From: Algoriphagus sp. AK58
Lineage (GTDB): Bacteria; Bacteroidota; Bacteroidia; Cytophagales; Cyclobacteriaceae
Reading direction: 5' to 3'
Length of the DNA stretch: 64,000 bases
Assembly: GCF_014324365.1 (NCBI RefSeq)
Contig: NZ_QEIG01000013.1
Coordinates: 170,585-234,584 of the forward strand
Shown here one piece after another: positions 16,401 through 24,609 of the stretch. A model generated the notes under the pieces. It was not told where the DNA came from. It made no database searches and was given only the letters and a program-made list of their open reading frames with translations. The position numbers were made by a program, and so were the translations under genes. The number at the start of each line of letters is the position of its first letter. The stretch's first letter is position 1.

Positions 16401-18083
16401 ATGAAAAAAATAGCGCTTTTCGTATTTCTCGTTTTAGGCTCCTTGTGGGCTGAAGCCACCGAGCTGGCCAATCTGATCACCACCTATCAGGCGGATCGGG
16501 GGGCGCTTTCTCGTCTGTACACCAATCGGTTATCAGCGGAGTATTTTGCCCGAATGGAATCCTTCAATCAGGACTACCTCAAGACCCTCCAAGCCCAAAA
16601 CTATGAAGCCCTCTCTGAAGACGGGAAAATCGATTACGTCCTATTCCGCAATTTTCTCGAAAAGCAACTCGCCGAGCTTGACCTCGAAAAGCGGGATTTT
16701 ATGGCTATTCAGTCGGTAGTTGCTTTTGGTAAGCCATTGGAAGACTTTGTGGTAGCCCGTCGCCGTGCCAAGCAACCGGACGCTCAGGCCTTGGCTGCGT
16801 CTTGGGATGCCGTGGCTAAAGCCGTGGCCGCCCAACACAAAGCCCTAGCCTCATCTTCCAAATATACGTCTTGGCAGCAGGCCGACTTGGCTGCTCAAGC
16901 TGTAGAAAGCCTCAATCGGGTGGTTAAAGAAGCCTATGATTTCTACTACGACTACGATCCAGCCTTCACTTGGTGGATGCCAGAGCCCTGGAAAAAACTA
17001 GACGCAAGTATGAAAGCCTATGCAAAAGCCCTTCGCGAGCACTACACCAACTCAGTTAAAGACGACGGCTCAGGTATCATCGGGAAGCCGATTGGAAGGG
17101 AAGCGTTGGAGAAGCAATTGGCCTTCGAAATGATCGCCTATTCTCCCGAAGAGCTGATCGCCGAGGCAGAGAAGCAATTTGCCTGGTGCGAAAAGGAAAT
17201 GCTGAAAGCCTCCAACGAACTGGGTTTTGGCAATGACTGGAAAGCAGCCTTGGAAATGGTGAAGGAAACCTATTTGCCAGCGGGAGCATGGCCGGAAGAA
17301 GTGGCTAGACTCGGAGAAGAGGCAATTGACCTCATGGTGAAAAACGACTGGCTGACTGTGCCACCGCTGGCAATCGAAACCTGGCGGACCAGCATGATCT
17401 CTGCGGAAAGACAGCGGGTGAGTCCTTTTTTCCTTGGAGGTGAAGTAATTCAAATTTCCTACCCCACCTCTGAGATGAGTCACGAGGAAAAGATGATGTC
17501 TATGCGGGGCAATAATCCGCACTTTTCAAGAGCTACTGTGCAGCACGAACTCATCCCGGGCCACCACCTGCAGCAGTTTATGAATCAGCGCTACATGACG
17601 CATCGACGACCTTTCGGCACGCCATTCTGGACTGAGGGCTGGGCTTTGTATTGGGAGTTTGTGCTGTGGGATCGCAACTTCCCGAGAGATGCCAAAGACA
17701 AAGTCGGCATGCTCTTTTGGAGAATGCACCGCTGCGCACGGATTATTTTCTCCTTGAATTATCACTTGGGAAAAATGACTCCTCAGCAATGCATCGACCT
17801 GCTTGTGGACAAAGTCGGTCACGAGCGTGCCAATGCCGAGGCAGAGGTGAGACGCTCCTTCGAGGGAAGCTATGGACCGCTCTACCAAATCGCTTACATG
17901 ATAGGAGCCCTAGAAATCTACTCCATGAGAAAGGAAATGGTGGATTCCGGCAAAATGCCTGAGAAGCAATTCCATGATTTGATCATGACCCAAAACGCCA
18001 TGCCGATCGAGATTCTGAGAGCGAAAGTCACCGGCAAGCCTTTGGATAAAAATCACAAGGCGAGTTGGAGATTTTTGGATTGA
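16401..18083 (+). CDS. Secreted DUF885 metallopeptidase-like protein
   Basis: This 560-residue protein has a signal peptide (MKKIALFVFLVLGSLWAEA) and the DUF885 hallmark HELIPGHHLQQFM (His382, Glu383, His388), followed by PFWTEGWALYWE, which should supply the third metal ligand. DUF885 proteins are zincin-like and probably peptidases; few have been characterised. Length and domain coverage are normal for the family. It is monocistronic, ending in a bidirectional terminator shared with the convergent gene at 18213. Export to the periplasm or beyond is inferred from the signal peptide. Confidence 0.85.
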   Translation: MKKIALFVFLVLGSLWAEATELANLITTYQADRGALSRLYTNRLSAEYFARMESFNQDYLKTLQAQNYEALSEDGKIDYVLFRNFLEKQLAELDLEKRDFMAIQSVVAFGKPLEDFVVARRRAKQPDAQALAASWDAVAKAVAAQHKALASSSKYTSWQQADLAAQAVESLNRVVKEAYDFYYDYDPAFTWWMPEPWKKLDASMKAYAKALREHYTNSVKDDGSGIIGKPIGREALEKQLAFEMIAYSPEELIAEAEKQFAWCEKEMLKASNELGFGNDWKAALEMVKETYLPAGAWPEEVARLGEEAIDLMVKNDWLTVPPLAIETWRTSMISAERQRVSPFFLGGEVIQISYPTSEMSHEEKMMSMRGNNPHFSRATVQHELIPGHHLQQFMNQRYMTHRRPFGTPFWTEGWALYWEFVLWDRNFPRDAKDKVGMLFWRMHRCARIIFSLNYHLGKMTPQQCIDLLVDKVGHERANAEAEVRRSFEGSYGPLYQIAYMIGALEIYSMRKEMVDSGKMPEKQFHDLIMTQNAMPIEILRAKVTGKPLDKNHKASWRFLD

Positions 18084-18090
18084 TTTATTT

Positions 18091-18150
18091 CCCGCAGATT
18101 TTCGCAGAAAAAGACACAGACCTGCCTACGGTAGGTAGGTTTCCGCGGAT
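18091..18150. repeat. CGCAGATTTTCGCAGAAAAA repeat, copy 1
   Basis: CCCGCAGATTTTCGCAGAAA is followed by an inner palindrome CCTGCCTACGGTAGGTAGG and closed by TTTCCGCGGAT, a partial complement of the start. A related copy lies at 19365-19408. Confidence 0.6.
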
Positions 18151-18153
18151 AAT

Positions 18154-18186
18154 AAAAAAAAGGAAGGCCAAGTGACCTTCCTTTTT
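18154..18186. terminator. Bidirectional terminator
   Basis: AAAAAGGAAGG and CCTTCCTTTTT form a stem between the ends of two convergent genes, with an A-run on one side and a T-run on the other, so it can serve both strands. Confidence 0.8.
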
Positions 18187-18212
18187 GAGTTGAAAATTAA
18201 CCAATTGAGTAC

Positions 18213-18983
18213 TTAATTTTCCAGGGGAGCTTCCTCTTTCTTTTCCTTTAGGGTAAAGATGATTGCACCGTTTTTTCCATTCTGCCCAAACTTTTCAATG
18301 GCTTTATCATCTTTCAATACTTCGATCGCTTCGATATCGTCGGGGTTTATTTCGCTGGCACTTGGGATTTTTAGGTAATGATTGTCCTTTTTTATGTAAT
18401 AAGCCGGGCTGGCTTCCGATGAAGTCAAACTTTGGACATATACCCTTGAATTAGTTTTTCCAGAGACACGGGTTTCATCAATAGACGAGGCTTGTGGCGA
18501 TTCTTTTCCAATTCTGTACTGTGGAGTGGATACGGAAAGACTGGTGGCTGTTCCTCCTGGCGCATATTCCCAAGAGGTCACACGACCCATTACCTTGGTT
18601 TTTTTGAGGTCGCTTTGTTGGGCTTCGGTAAGTTCACTTTTGATGGCTACTAAAGTAGAAAGCTGTTTTTTCTTGAGCTGGTTTTCCAGATTCAAGACGA
18701 GATCCATTTGTTTGGAAACTGCCGCGACATCGGGCTTGGGTTGTTCGAGGAGCTTTTTCAGCTTTTCGGTGGCGGCATCCAGATCCCATTTCAGCGTACT
18801 GAAATCTGCGGCATTAGTGCTGTGGATTTTCTTGATTTTTTCGGCCTGGGCATCTGTCAGGGAGATTCTGTCCCGGTTTTTCATCACCAAGTCGGCGGAG
18901 AATAGGTATTCCTGAAACATGTCCTGAGCCTGAGTCAGGCTAGAAGTCAGGAAAAAGAGTAGGAAAAGGCTTCGTTTGATCAT
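18213..18983 (-). CDS. Envelope LTxxQ (Spy/CpxP-like) protein with TonB-plug-like tail
   Basis: This 256-residue protein has a signal peptide (ending TQAQD) and a helical region with two LTxxQ-type motifs (LTDAQAEKIKKI near residue 41 and LTEAQQSDLKK near 117), as in Spy/CpxP/CnrX-like periplasmic stress or metal sensors. The C-terminus (NPDDIEAIEVLKDDKAIEKF, then GKNGAIIFTLK) resembles the plug segment of TonB-dependent receptors. It follows an ECF sigma factor and a short membrane protein, a layout reminiscent of CnrYXH-type envelope-sensing systems. Its role as the sensor is inference. Confidence 0.6.
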   Translation of the reverse strand: MIKRSLFLLFFLTSSLTQAQDMFQEYLFSADLVMKNRDRISLTDAQAEKIKKIHSTNAADFSTLKWDLDAATEKLKKLLEQPKPDVAAVSKQMDLVLNLENQLKKKQLSTLVAIKSELTEAQQSDLKKTKVMGRVTSWEYAPGGTATSLSVSTPQYRIGKESPQASSIDETRVSGKTNSRVYVQSLTSSEASPAYYIKKDNHYLKIPSASEINPDDIEAIEVLKDDKAIEKFGQNGKNGAIIFTLKEKKEEAPLEN

Positions 18984-19030
18984 TTAAATTCTTGTTTTGA
19001 TTGTCTTGTATCTTATGTCTAAAGTCTTTT

Positions 19031-19351
19031 TCAATATTCCGCCAAAAGAGACTCCGTAGGCGATTCCCAAATGTCGAGATAGGTTTTTTCCTCGATCACG
19101 ATCTGCTGCTCTTGATTTTCATCTTCCTGCAGGGTAATGATGATTACCTCTGTGGGAGGTGCTGGAGCCGGTTCTTCACTTGGCCAAAGGAAAAATCCTA
19201 AAGCCAGTGAGGCTGCGATACCCAAAGGAATCCACCAGGAAAAGCTTTGTTGCTTGGTCATTTCAGGGAATTCAGGAGTGGGTATAGCTTGGTCTTTTTC
19301 CTTGAGTGATTTGAAAAAGGCGTGTAGTTCGGGGTCTTTATCGATGTTCAT
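19031..19351 (-). CDS. Short single-span protein, candidate anti-sigma factor
   Basis: I chose the ATG at 19351, giving 106 residues, because the longer reading (to 19450) runs through a dispersed repeat and has no protein-like composition. The protein has a soluble N-terminal region of about 35 residues, one membrane span (WWIPLGIAASLALGFFLWP) and an acidic periplasmic tail. Position directly after an ECF sigma gene and before an LTxxQ protein suggests an anti-sigma factor, but no canonical zinc-binding anti-sigma motif is present. The assignment is therefore contextual. Confidence 0.55.
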   Translation of the reverse strand: MNIDKDPELHAFFKSLKEKDQAIPTPEFPEMTKQQSFSWWIPLGIAASLALGFFLWPSEEPAPAPPTEVIIITLQEDENQEQQIVIEEKTYLDIWESPTESLLAEY

Positions 19352-19364
19352 TTCTTTATTTTTT

Positions 19365-19408
19365 CCCGTAGATTTTCGCAGAAAAATCCACAGATGTACA
19401 CAGATTCT
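19365..19408. repeat. CGTAGATTTTCGCAGAAAAA repeat, copy 2
   Basis: CCCGTAGATTTTCGCAGAAA followed by CCACAGATGTACACAGATT matches the repeat at 18091. It sits in the 129-bp gap between the sigma factor gene and the putative anti-sigma gene, and therefore in the leader of the latter. Confidence 0.55.
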
Positions 19409-19480
19409 TTTCGATTTGGGAGGGGTCCCTCCTTCGAGGTCTTGGGTCACTCAAAGGATCTTCGGTGTTCAATCCATTCT

Positions 19481-19993
19481 CTAGCCCGAGGCAGTGTCCT
19501 CATTGCCGCAATTACGATTTCTATCCATAATCCATTCTTTCAGTTTCTTTTTCCCCCGATCGTAGTGGGTTCTGACGGTTCCGATATGCAATTGAAGGAC
19601 TTTGGCAGCTTTTTCCAGTGTCATGTCGTGGTAAAAGACCATCAGCAAGACTTCCTGCTGCATCTTGGGTAGTCGTCGAATCAGGTCCTCGTGGCTTTCG
19701 GATTCTGTGGGTTCGGACTCCCAAGCCATGTCTTCCTCGATTTCCACGGTCAGCCACTTTACTTTGGTACGGAGTTCATCCATCGCCGTGAATCGAATCA
19801 CCGAAAACAACCACGTCTTCGGATGGTCATCCGCTTTTAGTTTGGCTTTTCCCTCGAGCACCTTCAAGTACACCAGCTGGATCACATCCTTGGCCAGTTC
19901 CCCATCAAATCCGCAGCACTGTCTGGCCCAAAGAAAGGCCTCCCGGTGATGCTGACGGAGAAAAGTTTCGAGCTGTGATCGGTTCATGTACAC
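19481..19993 (-). CDS. ECF-type RNA polymerase sigma factor
   Basis: The 170-residue protein has sigma region 2 (ELAKDVIQLVYLKVLEGK, then HPKTWLFSVIRFTAMDELR, about residues 30-78) and region 4 (LPKMQQEVLLMVFYHDMTLE, then HIGTVRTHYDRGKKKL, about 105-160), the standard ECF layout with no extra domains. The start could be 19993 or the ATG two codons later. It heads a minus-strand set with a short membrane protein and an LTxxQ periplasmic protein, so envelope signalling is likely. The stimulus is not evident. Confidence 0.88.
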   Translation of the reverse strand: MYMNRSQLETFLRQHHREAFLWARQCCGFDGELAKDVIQLVYLKVLEGKAKLKADDHPKTWLFSVIRFTAMDELRTKVKWLTVEIEEDMAWESEPTESESHEDLIRRLPKMQQEVLLMVFYHDMTLEKAAKVLQLHIGTVRTHYDRGKKKLKEWIMDRNRNCGNEDTASG

Positions 19994-20117
19994 TACTTAA
20001 TCGGAAATCGTCTGGATTTATATGACAACTGAAATGAAAATTTTTGAAAACAAAATAAAACTTGTCAAAAAGGGGTTTGGATCCTAAAAGTTTTTGATTT
20101 GCCAATAAGGGTTTTAA

Positions 20118-20190
20118 ACCTCATAGACACATAGAAAACATAGAATAAAGCATCAATGAAAAATCTATGTGCCCCAAGTATCTATATGGT
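20118..20190. repeat. CCACATAG hairpin repeat, copy D
   Basis: The arms are CCTCATAGACACATAG and CTATGTG...CTATATGGT. It is the first of three copies in the 598-bp gap before xerD, followed at about 20205 by a GGTGGTAAAGTTGACTTAAC block. Confidence 0.7.
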
Positions 20191-20258
20191 GAATATTCTC
20201 AAAAGGTGGTAAAGTTGACTTAACCTTTTTTCCCATCTTTAGAAAGAATAGTTTAAAA

Positions 20259-20328
20259 ACCACATAGTCACATAGAATACATAGAAAAAAGACCCATATA
20301 ACTATGTGAACTTATGTGCCTATGTGGT
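20259..20328. repeat. CCACATAG hairpin repeat, copy E
   Basis: ACCACATAGTCACATAG pairs with CTTATGTGCCTATGTGGT. It is followed at about 20351 by GGTGGTGAAATTGCCTCAAC, the same accessory block as after copy D. Confidence 0.78.
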
Positions 20329-20420
20329 GAATCCTTTTTAAAAAATTATGAGGTGGTGAAATTGCCTCAACTTTTCCAATCACATGAAGGAAGATGGCTA
20401 TACCAAACAGTTGAATAAAA

Positions 20421-20494
20421 ACCACATAGACACACAGAAAACATAGAGTAAAGTATCAATGAAAAATCTATGTGGCCCTATGTGTCTATGTGGT
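20421..20494. repeat. CCACATAG hairpin repeat, copy F
   Basis: ACCACATAGACACACAG pairs with CTATGTGTCTATGTGGT. A block at about 20547-20580 downstream (ending CAACTTCACCACTC) reads as the reverse complement of the accessory GTGGTGAAGTTG block, so the array is bounded by inverted accessory blocks. Confidence 0.78.
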
Positions 20495-20591
20495 AAGTCT
20501 TCTTTTGTAATAGTTCTTATTGGTACTTTTGGAAATGTAACTAGTTGTAAGGTTAGACCAACTTTGCAACTTCACCACTCTCTTTCATCCC

Positions 20592-21488
20592 ATGTGGCCC
20601 CAACTGATTCGCCAATTCCGTCATTACCTTAAGCTGGAGCGCTCTCTGAGTGAAAACTCCATCGAAGCCTACTCGCTCGATGTGCAGAAGTTGGCGGATT
20701 TTTCAGAAAAGGAGTTTCCCCAAAAAAGCCCCCTCGAACTCGAACTGGAGCATCTCCGACGCTTTGTGAATACCTTGGCTGCCTTGGAAATTTCGGCTTA
20801 CACCCAAGCACGGATTATCTCCGGGATCAAAGCCTTCTACCGCTTTCTGATGTATGAGGACCGGATCAAGGAAGATCCTGCCCAACTCCTCGAAGCACCC
20901 AAGCTGGGGCGCAAACTCCCCGATACCCTGAGCTATCCCGAGATCGAGCAGTTGCTGGAGGCCATTCCGCTCGGTGAACCCGAAGGCCACCGCAATCGAG
21001 CCATACTCGAAATGCTGTACAGTTCTGGCTTACGTGTCAGCGAGCTGGTTGAGCTTAAGAAAAGCCAGGTCTTTGCCGATATCGGATTTCTGAGAGTGGT
21101 GGGTAAAGGTAATAAGGAACGCCTGGTACCAATCGGAAAGGATGCCTTACGCTACCTGAAAATTTACCAAGAGCAGGTTCGCGTCCATCAGACTCCCGCC
21201 AAAGGGCATGAGGAATATGTGTTTCTCAACCGGCGAGGTCAAAAACTCACTCGGGTGATGATATTTCTGATCATCAAAAAGACCGCTGAGCAAGCAGGTG
21301 TAAAAAAGAACATCAGCCCACACACCTTCCGGCATTCTTTTGCTACGCACCTGATCGAAGGTGGGGCAGACCTGCGTGCGGTGCAGGAAATGCTCGGCCA
21401 CGAAAGCATCACCACCACAGAGATTTACACCCATTTAGATCGGGATTACCTCCGACAGGTGCTGACGGAATTTCATCCGAGAAAGTGA
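20592..21488 (+). CDS. xerD: Site-specific tyrosine recombinase XerD
   Basis: The 298-residue protein has the N-terminal SAM-like core-binding domain (RSLSENSIEAYSLDV) and a complete tyrosine-recombinase active site: Arg148 (SSGLRVSE), Lys172 (GKGNKER), His244 and Arg247 (HTFRH), His270 (MLGHESI) and Tyr279 (EIYTHLD). Length and sequence are typical of housekeeping XerD, which resolves chromosome dimers at dif together with XerC. No dif site was recognised here. The gene directly follows a cluster of hairpin repeats that may carry its promoter. Confidence 0.92.
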   Translation: MWPQLIRQFRHYLKLERSLSENSIEAYSLDVQKLADFSEKEFPQKSPLELELEHLRRFVNTLAALEISAYTQARIISGIKAFYRFLMYEDRIKEDPAQLLEAPKLGRKLPDTLSYPEIEQLLEAIPLGEPEGHRNRAILEMLYSSGLRVSELVELKKSQVFADIGFLRVVGKGNKERLVPIGKDALRYLKIYQEQVRVHQTPAKGHEEYVFLNRRGQKLTRVMIFLIIKKTAEQAGVKKNISPHTFRHSFATHLIEGGADLRAVQEMLGHESITTTEIYTHLDRDYLRQVLTEFHPRK

Positions 21489-21513
21489 GGCCATTAGCTA
21501 TCGGATTTCCGAA

Positions 21514-22185
21514 TTAGTTTAAGACCTCACAACCCAAAACCCAATTCGGATCCGGGCAATTTCCCCGATAATACTCCAAATCCTTTTCTGCCGCCACGCC
21601 CGGATAATCTCCCCAATTTTCGCCCAAATCCCACATCAGCTGAAAGTGGAGGTGAGGTGGCCAATCCCCGTTTTCGGGAAAAGGACCTACATGACAAAGC
21701 AGTTCTCCGGCTTCGAGTCGCTGACCAATTTTCAGAGCTTCCAAGTCCTTTCGGAAAAGGTGTCCATAAAGTGAATACAGTGTTTTTCCCTCGATCTGAT
21801 GCTCCAAAATGATGGTCGGACCGTAATTGCCAAAGCCGACATTGTCCTGAAAACTGTGGATTTTTCCCGGATATGGAACAAAAACCGGTGCTCCGGCCTC
21901 CGTCCAAATATCGACTCCCAGGTGGATGTTTCGGAAGTCGGCTGATTCCGTCGCAAAAACTTCACTCCGACGGTAAATTGCCCGATTCTCTAGATAACCG
22001 CCGATGCCATAGGTTTTCCCTGCGCTGTTTAACCGAGCAAATACAAACTGATCAAATTCAGCGGTATCGCCTAGGTTCACAGCGTCTAAGGCCTGATTGG
22101 CAGCTGTAAAATCAAGAGGAAGGGTGTTTTCAGCGGTCAATTTTTCTCCCATAATGGGGAAGAATTCCATTCCGATTAAATTCAT
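21514..22185 (-). CDS. M23-family (LytM-like) metallopeptidase
   Basis: This 223-residue protein contains the M23 zinc-site motifs: HLGVD (HxxxD) near residue 96 and HLHFQ (HxH) near residue 176, with YGHL between them. Such domains usually cleave peptidoglycan cross-links. No signal peptide or membrane span is apparent, which is unusual for a wall hydrolase and leaves its location open. On the minus strand TATATTTTG lies 4 nt before the ATG and may be part of its promoter. Confidence 0.8.
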   Translation of the reverse strand: MNLIGMEFFPIMGEKLTAENTLPLDFTAANQALDAVNLGDTAEFDQFVFARLNSAGKTYGIGGYLENRAIYRRSEVFATESADFRNIHLGVDIWTEAGAPVFVPYPGKIHSFQDNVGFGNYGPTIILEHQIEGKTLYSLYGHLFRKDLEALKIGQRLEAGELLCHVGPFPENGDWPPHLHFQLMWDLGENWGDYPGVAAEKDLEYYRGNCPDPNWVLGCEVLN

Positions 22186-22518
22186 TTCGCAAAATATAAA
22201 ACCTTAACCCACATTGCTTCTAACTGATCTTTACCCATTGCATTTGAGTTATTTCCGTTTTTCCGGTTTCAATCGTGTGTATTACAGATTTTCTCTTGGT
22301 TGAGAGTGAAGATTTTCTTTGGAGGATAGTTTTTAATCTGCTCGGGGTTAGTAAAGACTGACTAAACTAAAATTAGGACAACTCCTTGATTTCAATGATG
22401 CTTTAATTAAAGACGGGATTAAGAGATTGGTAAATCATTTGAAAATCATCCATTATCGGTTTGATTCATCGCAAGTCTTTTTTCATTCTTTGAGGCTTTG
22501 TGAGAAATACAGGCTTCC
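22186..22518. other. 333-bp intergenic, no gene seen
   Basis: This region lies between the promoter side of the M23 gene and the end of the ABC-F gene. It is AT-rich, with no convincing hairpin, RNA gene or short ORF. It should contain the M23 gene promoter at its left end. Confidence 0.4.
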
Positions 22519-24426
22519 TCAATCCGCTATCCCATCCAATTCACTCAGTTCCAACCAAGTCAGTTCCAATTCCTCGAGTTCGCCATCGATTGCTTGCAAG
22601 CGATTGGTCCAGGTCATCAACTGATTGACATCAGAGGTGCCAGCAGAGATTTGGTCAGTGATGGTGGCTTTTTCTACTTCAAGCTTGGCAATGCTTTCGT
22701 TGATCTTCTTGAATTCCTGCTTCTGCTTAAAGCTCGCTTTCACTTTTGGCGCGGATTCTTGCTTCTCGCTTCTTGATTCTTGCTTCTCAACCTTGGGCTC
22801 TTCGATCTTCTGTCCTCGGTCTTCCTGCTGATTCTCCTTCTCCCACTCCCTGAAATCGGTATAATTCCCCGGGAAATCCTTGATTTTCCCTTCTCCCTCA
22901 AACACAAACAAGTGCTCGACCAATCGGTCCATAAAGTATCGGTCGTGCGACACGATGATCAGGCAGCCCGGAAAAGTGTCCAAAAATTCCTCCAGGATAT
23001 TCAGGGTCATCAAGTCCAAATCGTTGGTTGGTTCGTCCAGGATCAGGAAGTTGGGGTTCTTAATCAACACCATCAGGAGCTGAAGTCGGCGTCTCTCTCC
23101 TCCACTCATCTTACCGATCGGGGTGAATTGTTGCTTGGGAGGAAAGCCAAACTGGGTCAAAAACTGACTCACCGTGATCGTTTGCCCCTTGTCCAGCACG
23201 ACGACTTCGGCCACTTCTTTTACCACATCGATCAGTCGCTTCTCCTCGTCAAAACGGTCTTCTTCCTGACGGTAATAGCCGAAAGCAGTGGTTTGACCGA
23301 CTGAAATTTTACCTGAATCAGGATCAAGCAGTCCGGTGATCATTTTCAGAAAAGTCGTCTTTCCGGCACCGTTTGGTCCGACGATACCGATCCGATCTTT
23401 CTTTTTGAAGATGTAAGAAAAGTCCTTGACAAGTGTTTTTTCGTCAAAGGACTTGCTGATTTTCTCGATCTCAAGAATCTTATTTCCAAGTCGTTGGGTT
23501 GATACCGACAACTCAATATCCCGCTCTTCCCGCTTGGTGAAGGCTTTTTCTTTGGTTTCTTCGAAAGCATCCACGCGGTATTTGGCCTTGGTGCCTCGGG
23601 CCTTAGGTTGACGTCGAATCCAGTCCAACTCCTTTTTGTAGAGGCTTTTGGCCTTTTCGATCTCAATATCTTCGATCTGAAGTCTCTCAGCTTTCTTATC
23701 CAAAAAGTAGCCGTAATTACCTTGGTACCGATGGATTTTTCCCTGATCAAGTTCGAGAATTTCGTTGGTCACTTTATCTAAAAAGTAACGGTCGTGCGTG
23801 ACCATAAAAATGGACAAATTGGCTTTGGCCAAGTAATCTTCCAGCCACTCGATGGTCTCCAAGTCGAGGTGGTTGGTGGGTTCGTCCAGCAGGAGCAAGT
23901 CCGGCTTTTCCAAAATGGCTTTGGCCAAAGCCACCCGCTTTCGCTGACCACCGGAGAGGTTGCCTACGGGAAGTTCGGTATCGTGAAGACCCAATTTCCC
24001 CAGAACTTCTTTCACCTGGTACTCAAAATCCCATGCCTGCAGCGCGTCCATTTTCTCAAACAACTTGGACATTTGAGCCGAATTGTCAATGCCACGCTCG
24101 GAGTCCAGCATGGCTTTGTAGTAGTCCTCGATCACTCGAAGGACCTCCGAATTACTTTGGTCAAAGATGGTCTGATAGATCGTCAGGTTGGAATCAAACA
24201 CCGGATTCTGATGCACATAGGCAATCTTCACAGAGTTGTTGATAGCTACCTGACCGGTATCGGGGATTTCCTGACCCATGATGATTTTCATCAGGGTGGA
24301 CTTGCCGGCGCCATTGATACCGACGAGGGCGATTTTCTGTCCTTGGGAAATGCCGAAAGAAATATTTGAAAAAAGCTTCCGTTCCCCGAAAGCCTTACTG
24401 AGATTCTCAACTGAAAGGTAATTCAT
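22519..24426 (-). CDS. ABC-F family ATPase (Uup-like)
   Basis: The 635-residue protein has two ABC ATPase domains without membrane spans: Walker A GINGAGKST (about residue 36) with LSGGQRKRVALA, and Walker A GPNGAGKTT (about residue 354) with MSGGERRRLQLL. An ABC-F linker joins them and a C-terminal coiled coil (about 560-630) is like that of Uup. ABC-F proteins act on ribosomes or in nucleic-acid metabolism. Around residues 545-560 the linker reads KQESRSEKQES, encoded by DNA that resembles a purine-rich repeat seen in intergenic regions. A perfect -7 box TACTTTTG ends 4 nt before the ATG. Confidence 0.92.
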   Translation of the reverse strand: MNYLSVENLSKAFGERKLFSNISFGISQGQKIALVGINGAGKSTLMKIIMGQEIPDTGQVAINNSVKIAYVHQNPVFDSNLTIYQTIFDQSNSEVLRVIEDYYKAMLDSERGIDNSAQMSKLFEKMDALQAWDFEYQVKEVLGKLGLHDTELPVGNLSGGQRKRVALAKAILEKPDLLLLDEPTNHLDLETIEWLEDYLAKANLSIFMVTHDRYFLDKVTNEILELDQGKIHRYQGNYGYFLDKKAERLQIEDIEIEKAKSLYKKELDWIRRQPKARGTKAKYRVDAFEETKEKAFTKREERDIELSVSTQRLGNKILEIEKISKSFDEKTLVKDFSYIFKKKDRIGIVGPNGAGKTTFLKMITGLLDPDSGKISVGQTTAFGYYRQEEDRFDEEKRLIDVVKEVAEVVVLDKGQTITVSQFLTQFGFPPKQQFTPIGKMSGGERRRLQLLMVLIKNPNFLILDEPTNDLDLMTLNILEEFLDTFPGCLIIVSHDRYFMDRLVEHLFVFEGEGKIKDFPGNYTDFREWEKENQQEDRGQKIEEPKVEKQESRSEKQESAPKVKASFKQKQEFKKINESIAKLEVEKATITDQISAGTSDVNQLMTWTNRLQAIDGELEELELTWLELSELDGIAD

Positions 24427-24427
24427 G

Positions 24428-24435
24428 GGGCAAAA
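24428..24435 (-). promoter_or_regulatory. -7 box of the ABC-F gene
   Basis: On the minus strand TACTTTTG (matching TAnnTTTG) lies 4 nt before the ATG. No clear TTG -33 element was found at the expected distance, so the call relies on the -7 match and position. Confidence 0.5.
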
Positions 24436-24452
24436 GTAAGGGAATTACTGCT

Positions 24453-24586
24453 GAAACACGGTAGAAATACAATTGAATTAGGTCCTCCTTCGTCTGACGA
24501 AATATTTTGCAATACACCTTTTAGGAGAAAAAACCATTCTAACTTATTTCACCGACCGAAGGGAGGTTTATTTCTAATGTGTTTCG
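24453..24586. repeat. Palindromic intergenic repeat, GAAATAC family, copy 2
   Basis: The left arm is GAAACACGGTAGAAATAC followed by TCCTCCTTCG. The right arm, reversed, reads GAAACACATTAGAAATAA followed by CCTCCCTTCG. It fills the divergent gap between the ABC-F and deformylase genes, so it may affect both promoters. Confidence 0.65.
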
Positions 24587-24609
24587 CAAAGCATATTTAT
24601 TTTAGCACC

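Noticed and set aside
20118..20494. CRISPR array or integron-like attachment array before xerD
   Set aside because: Repeat units are imperfect palindromes of 70-76 nt with 70-90 bp related spacers and no cas genes; XerD is the housekeeping type, so no integron is inferred.
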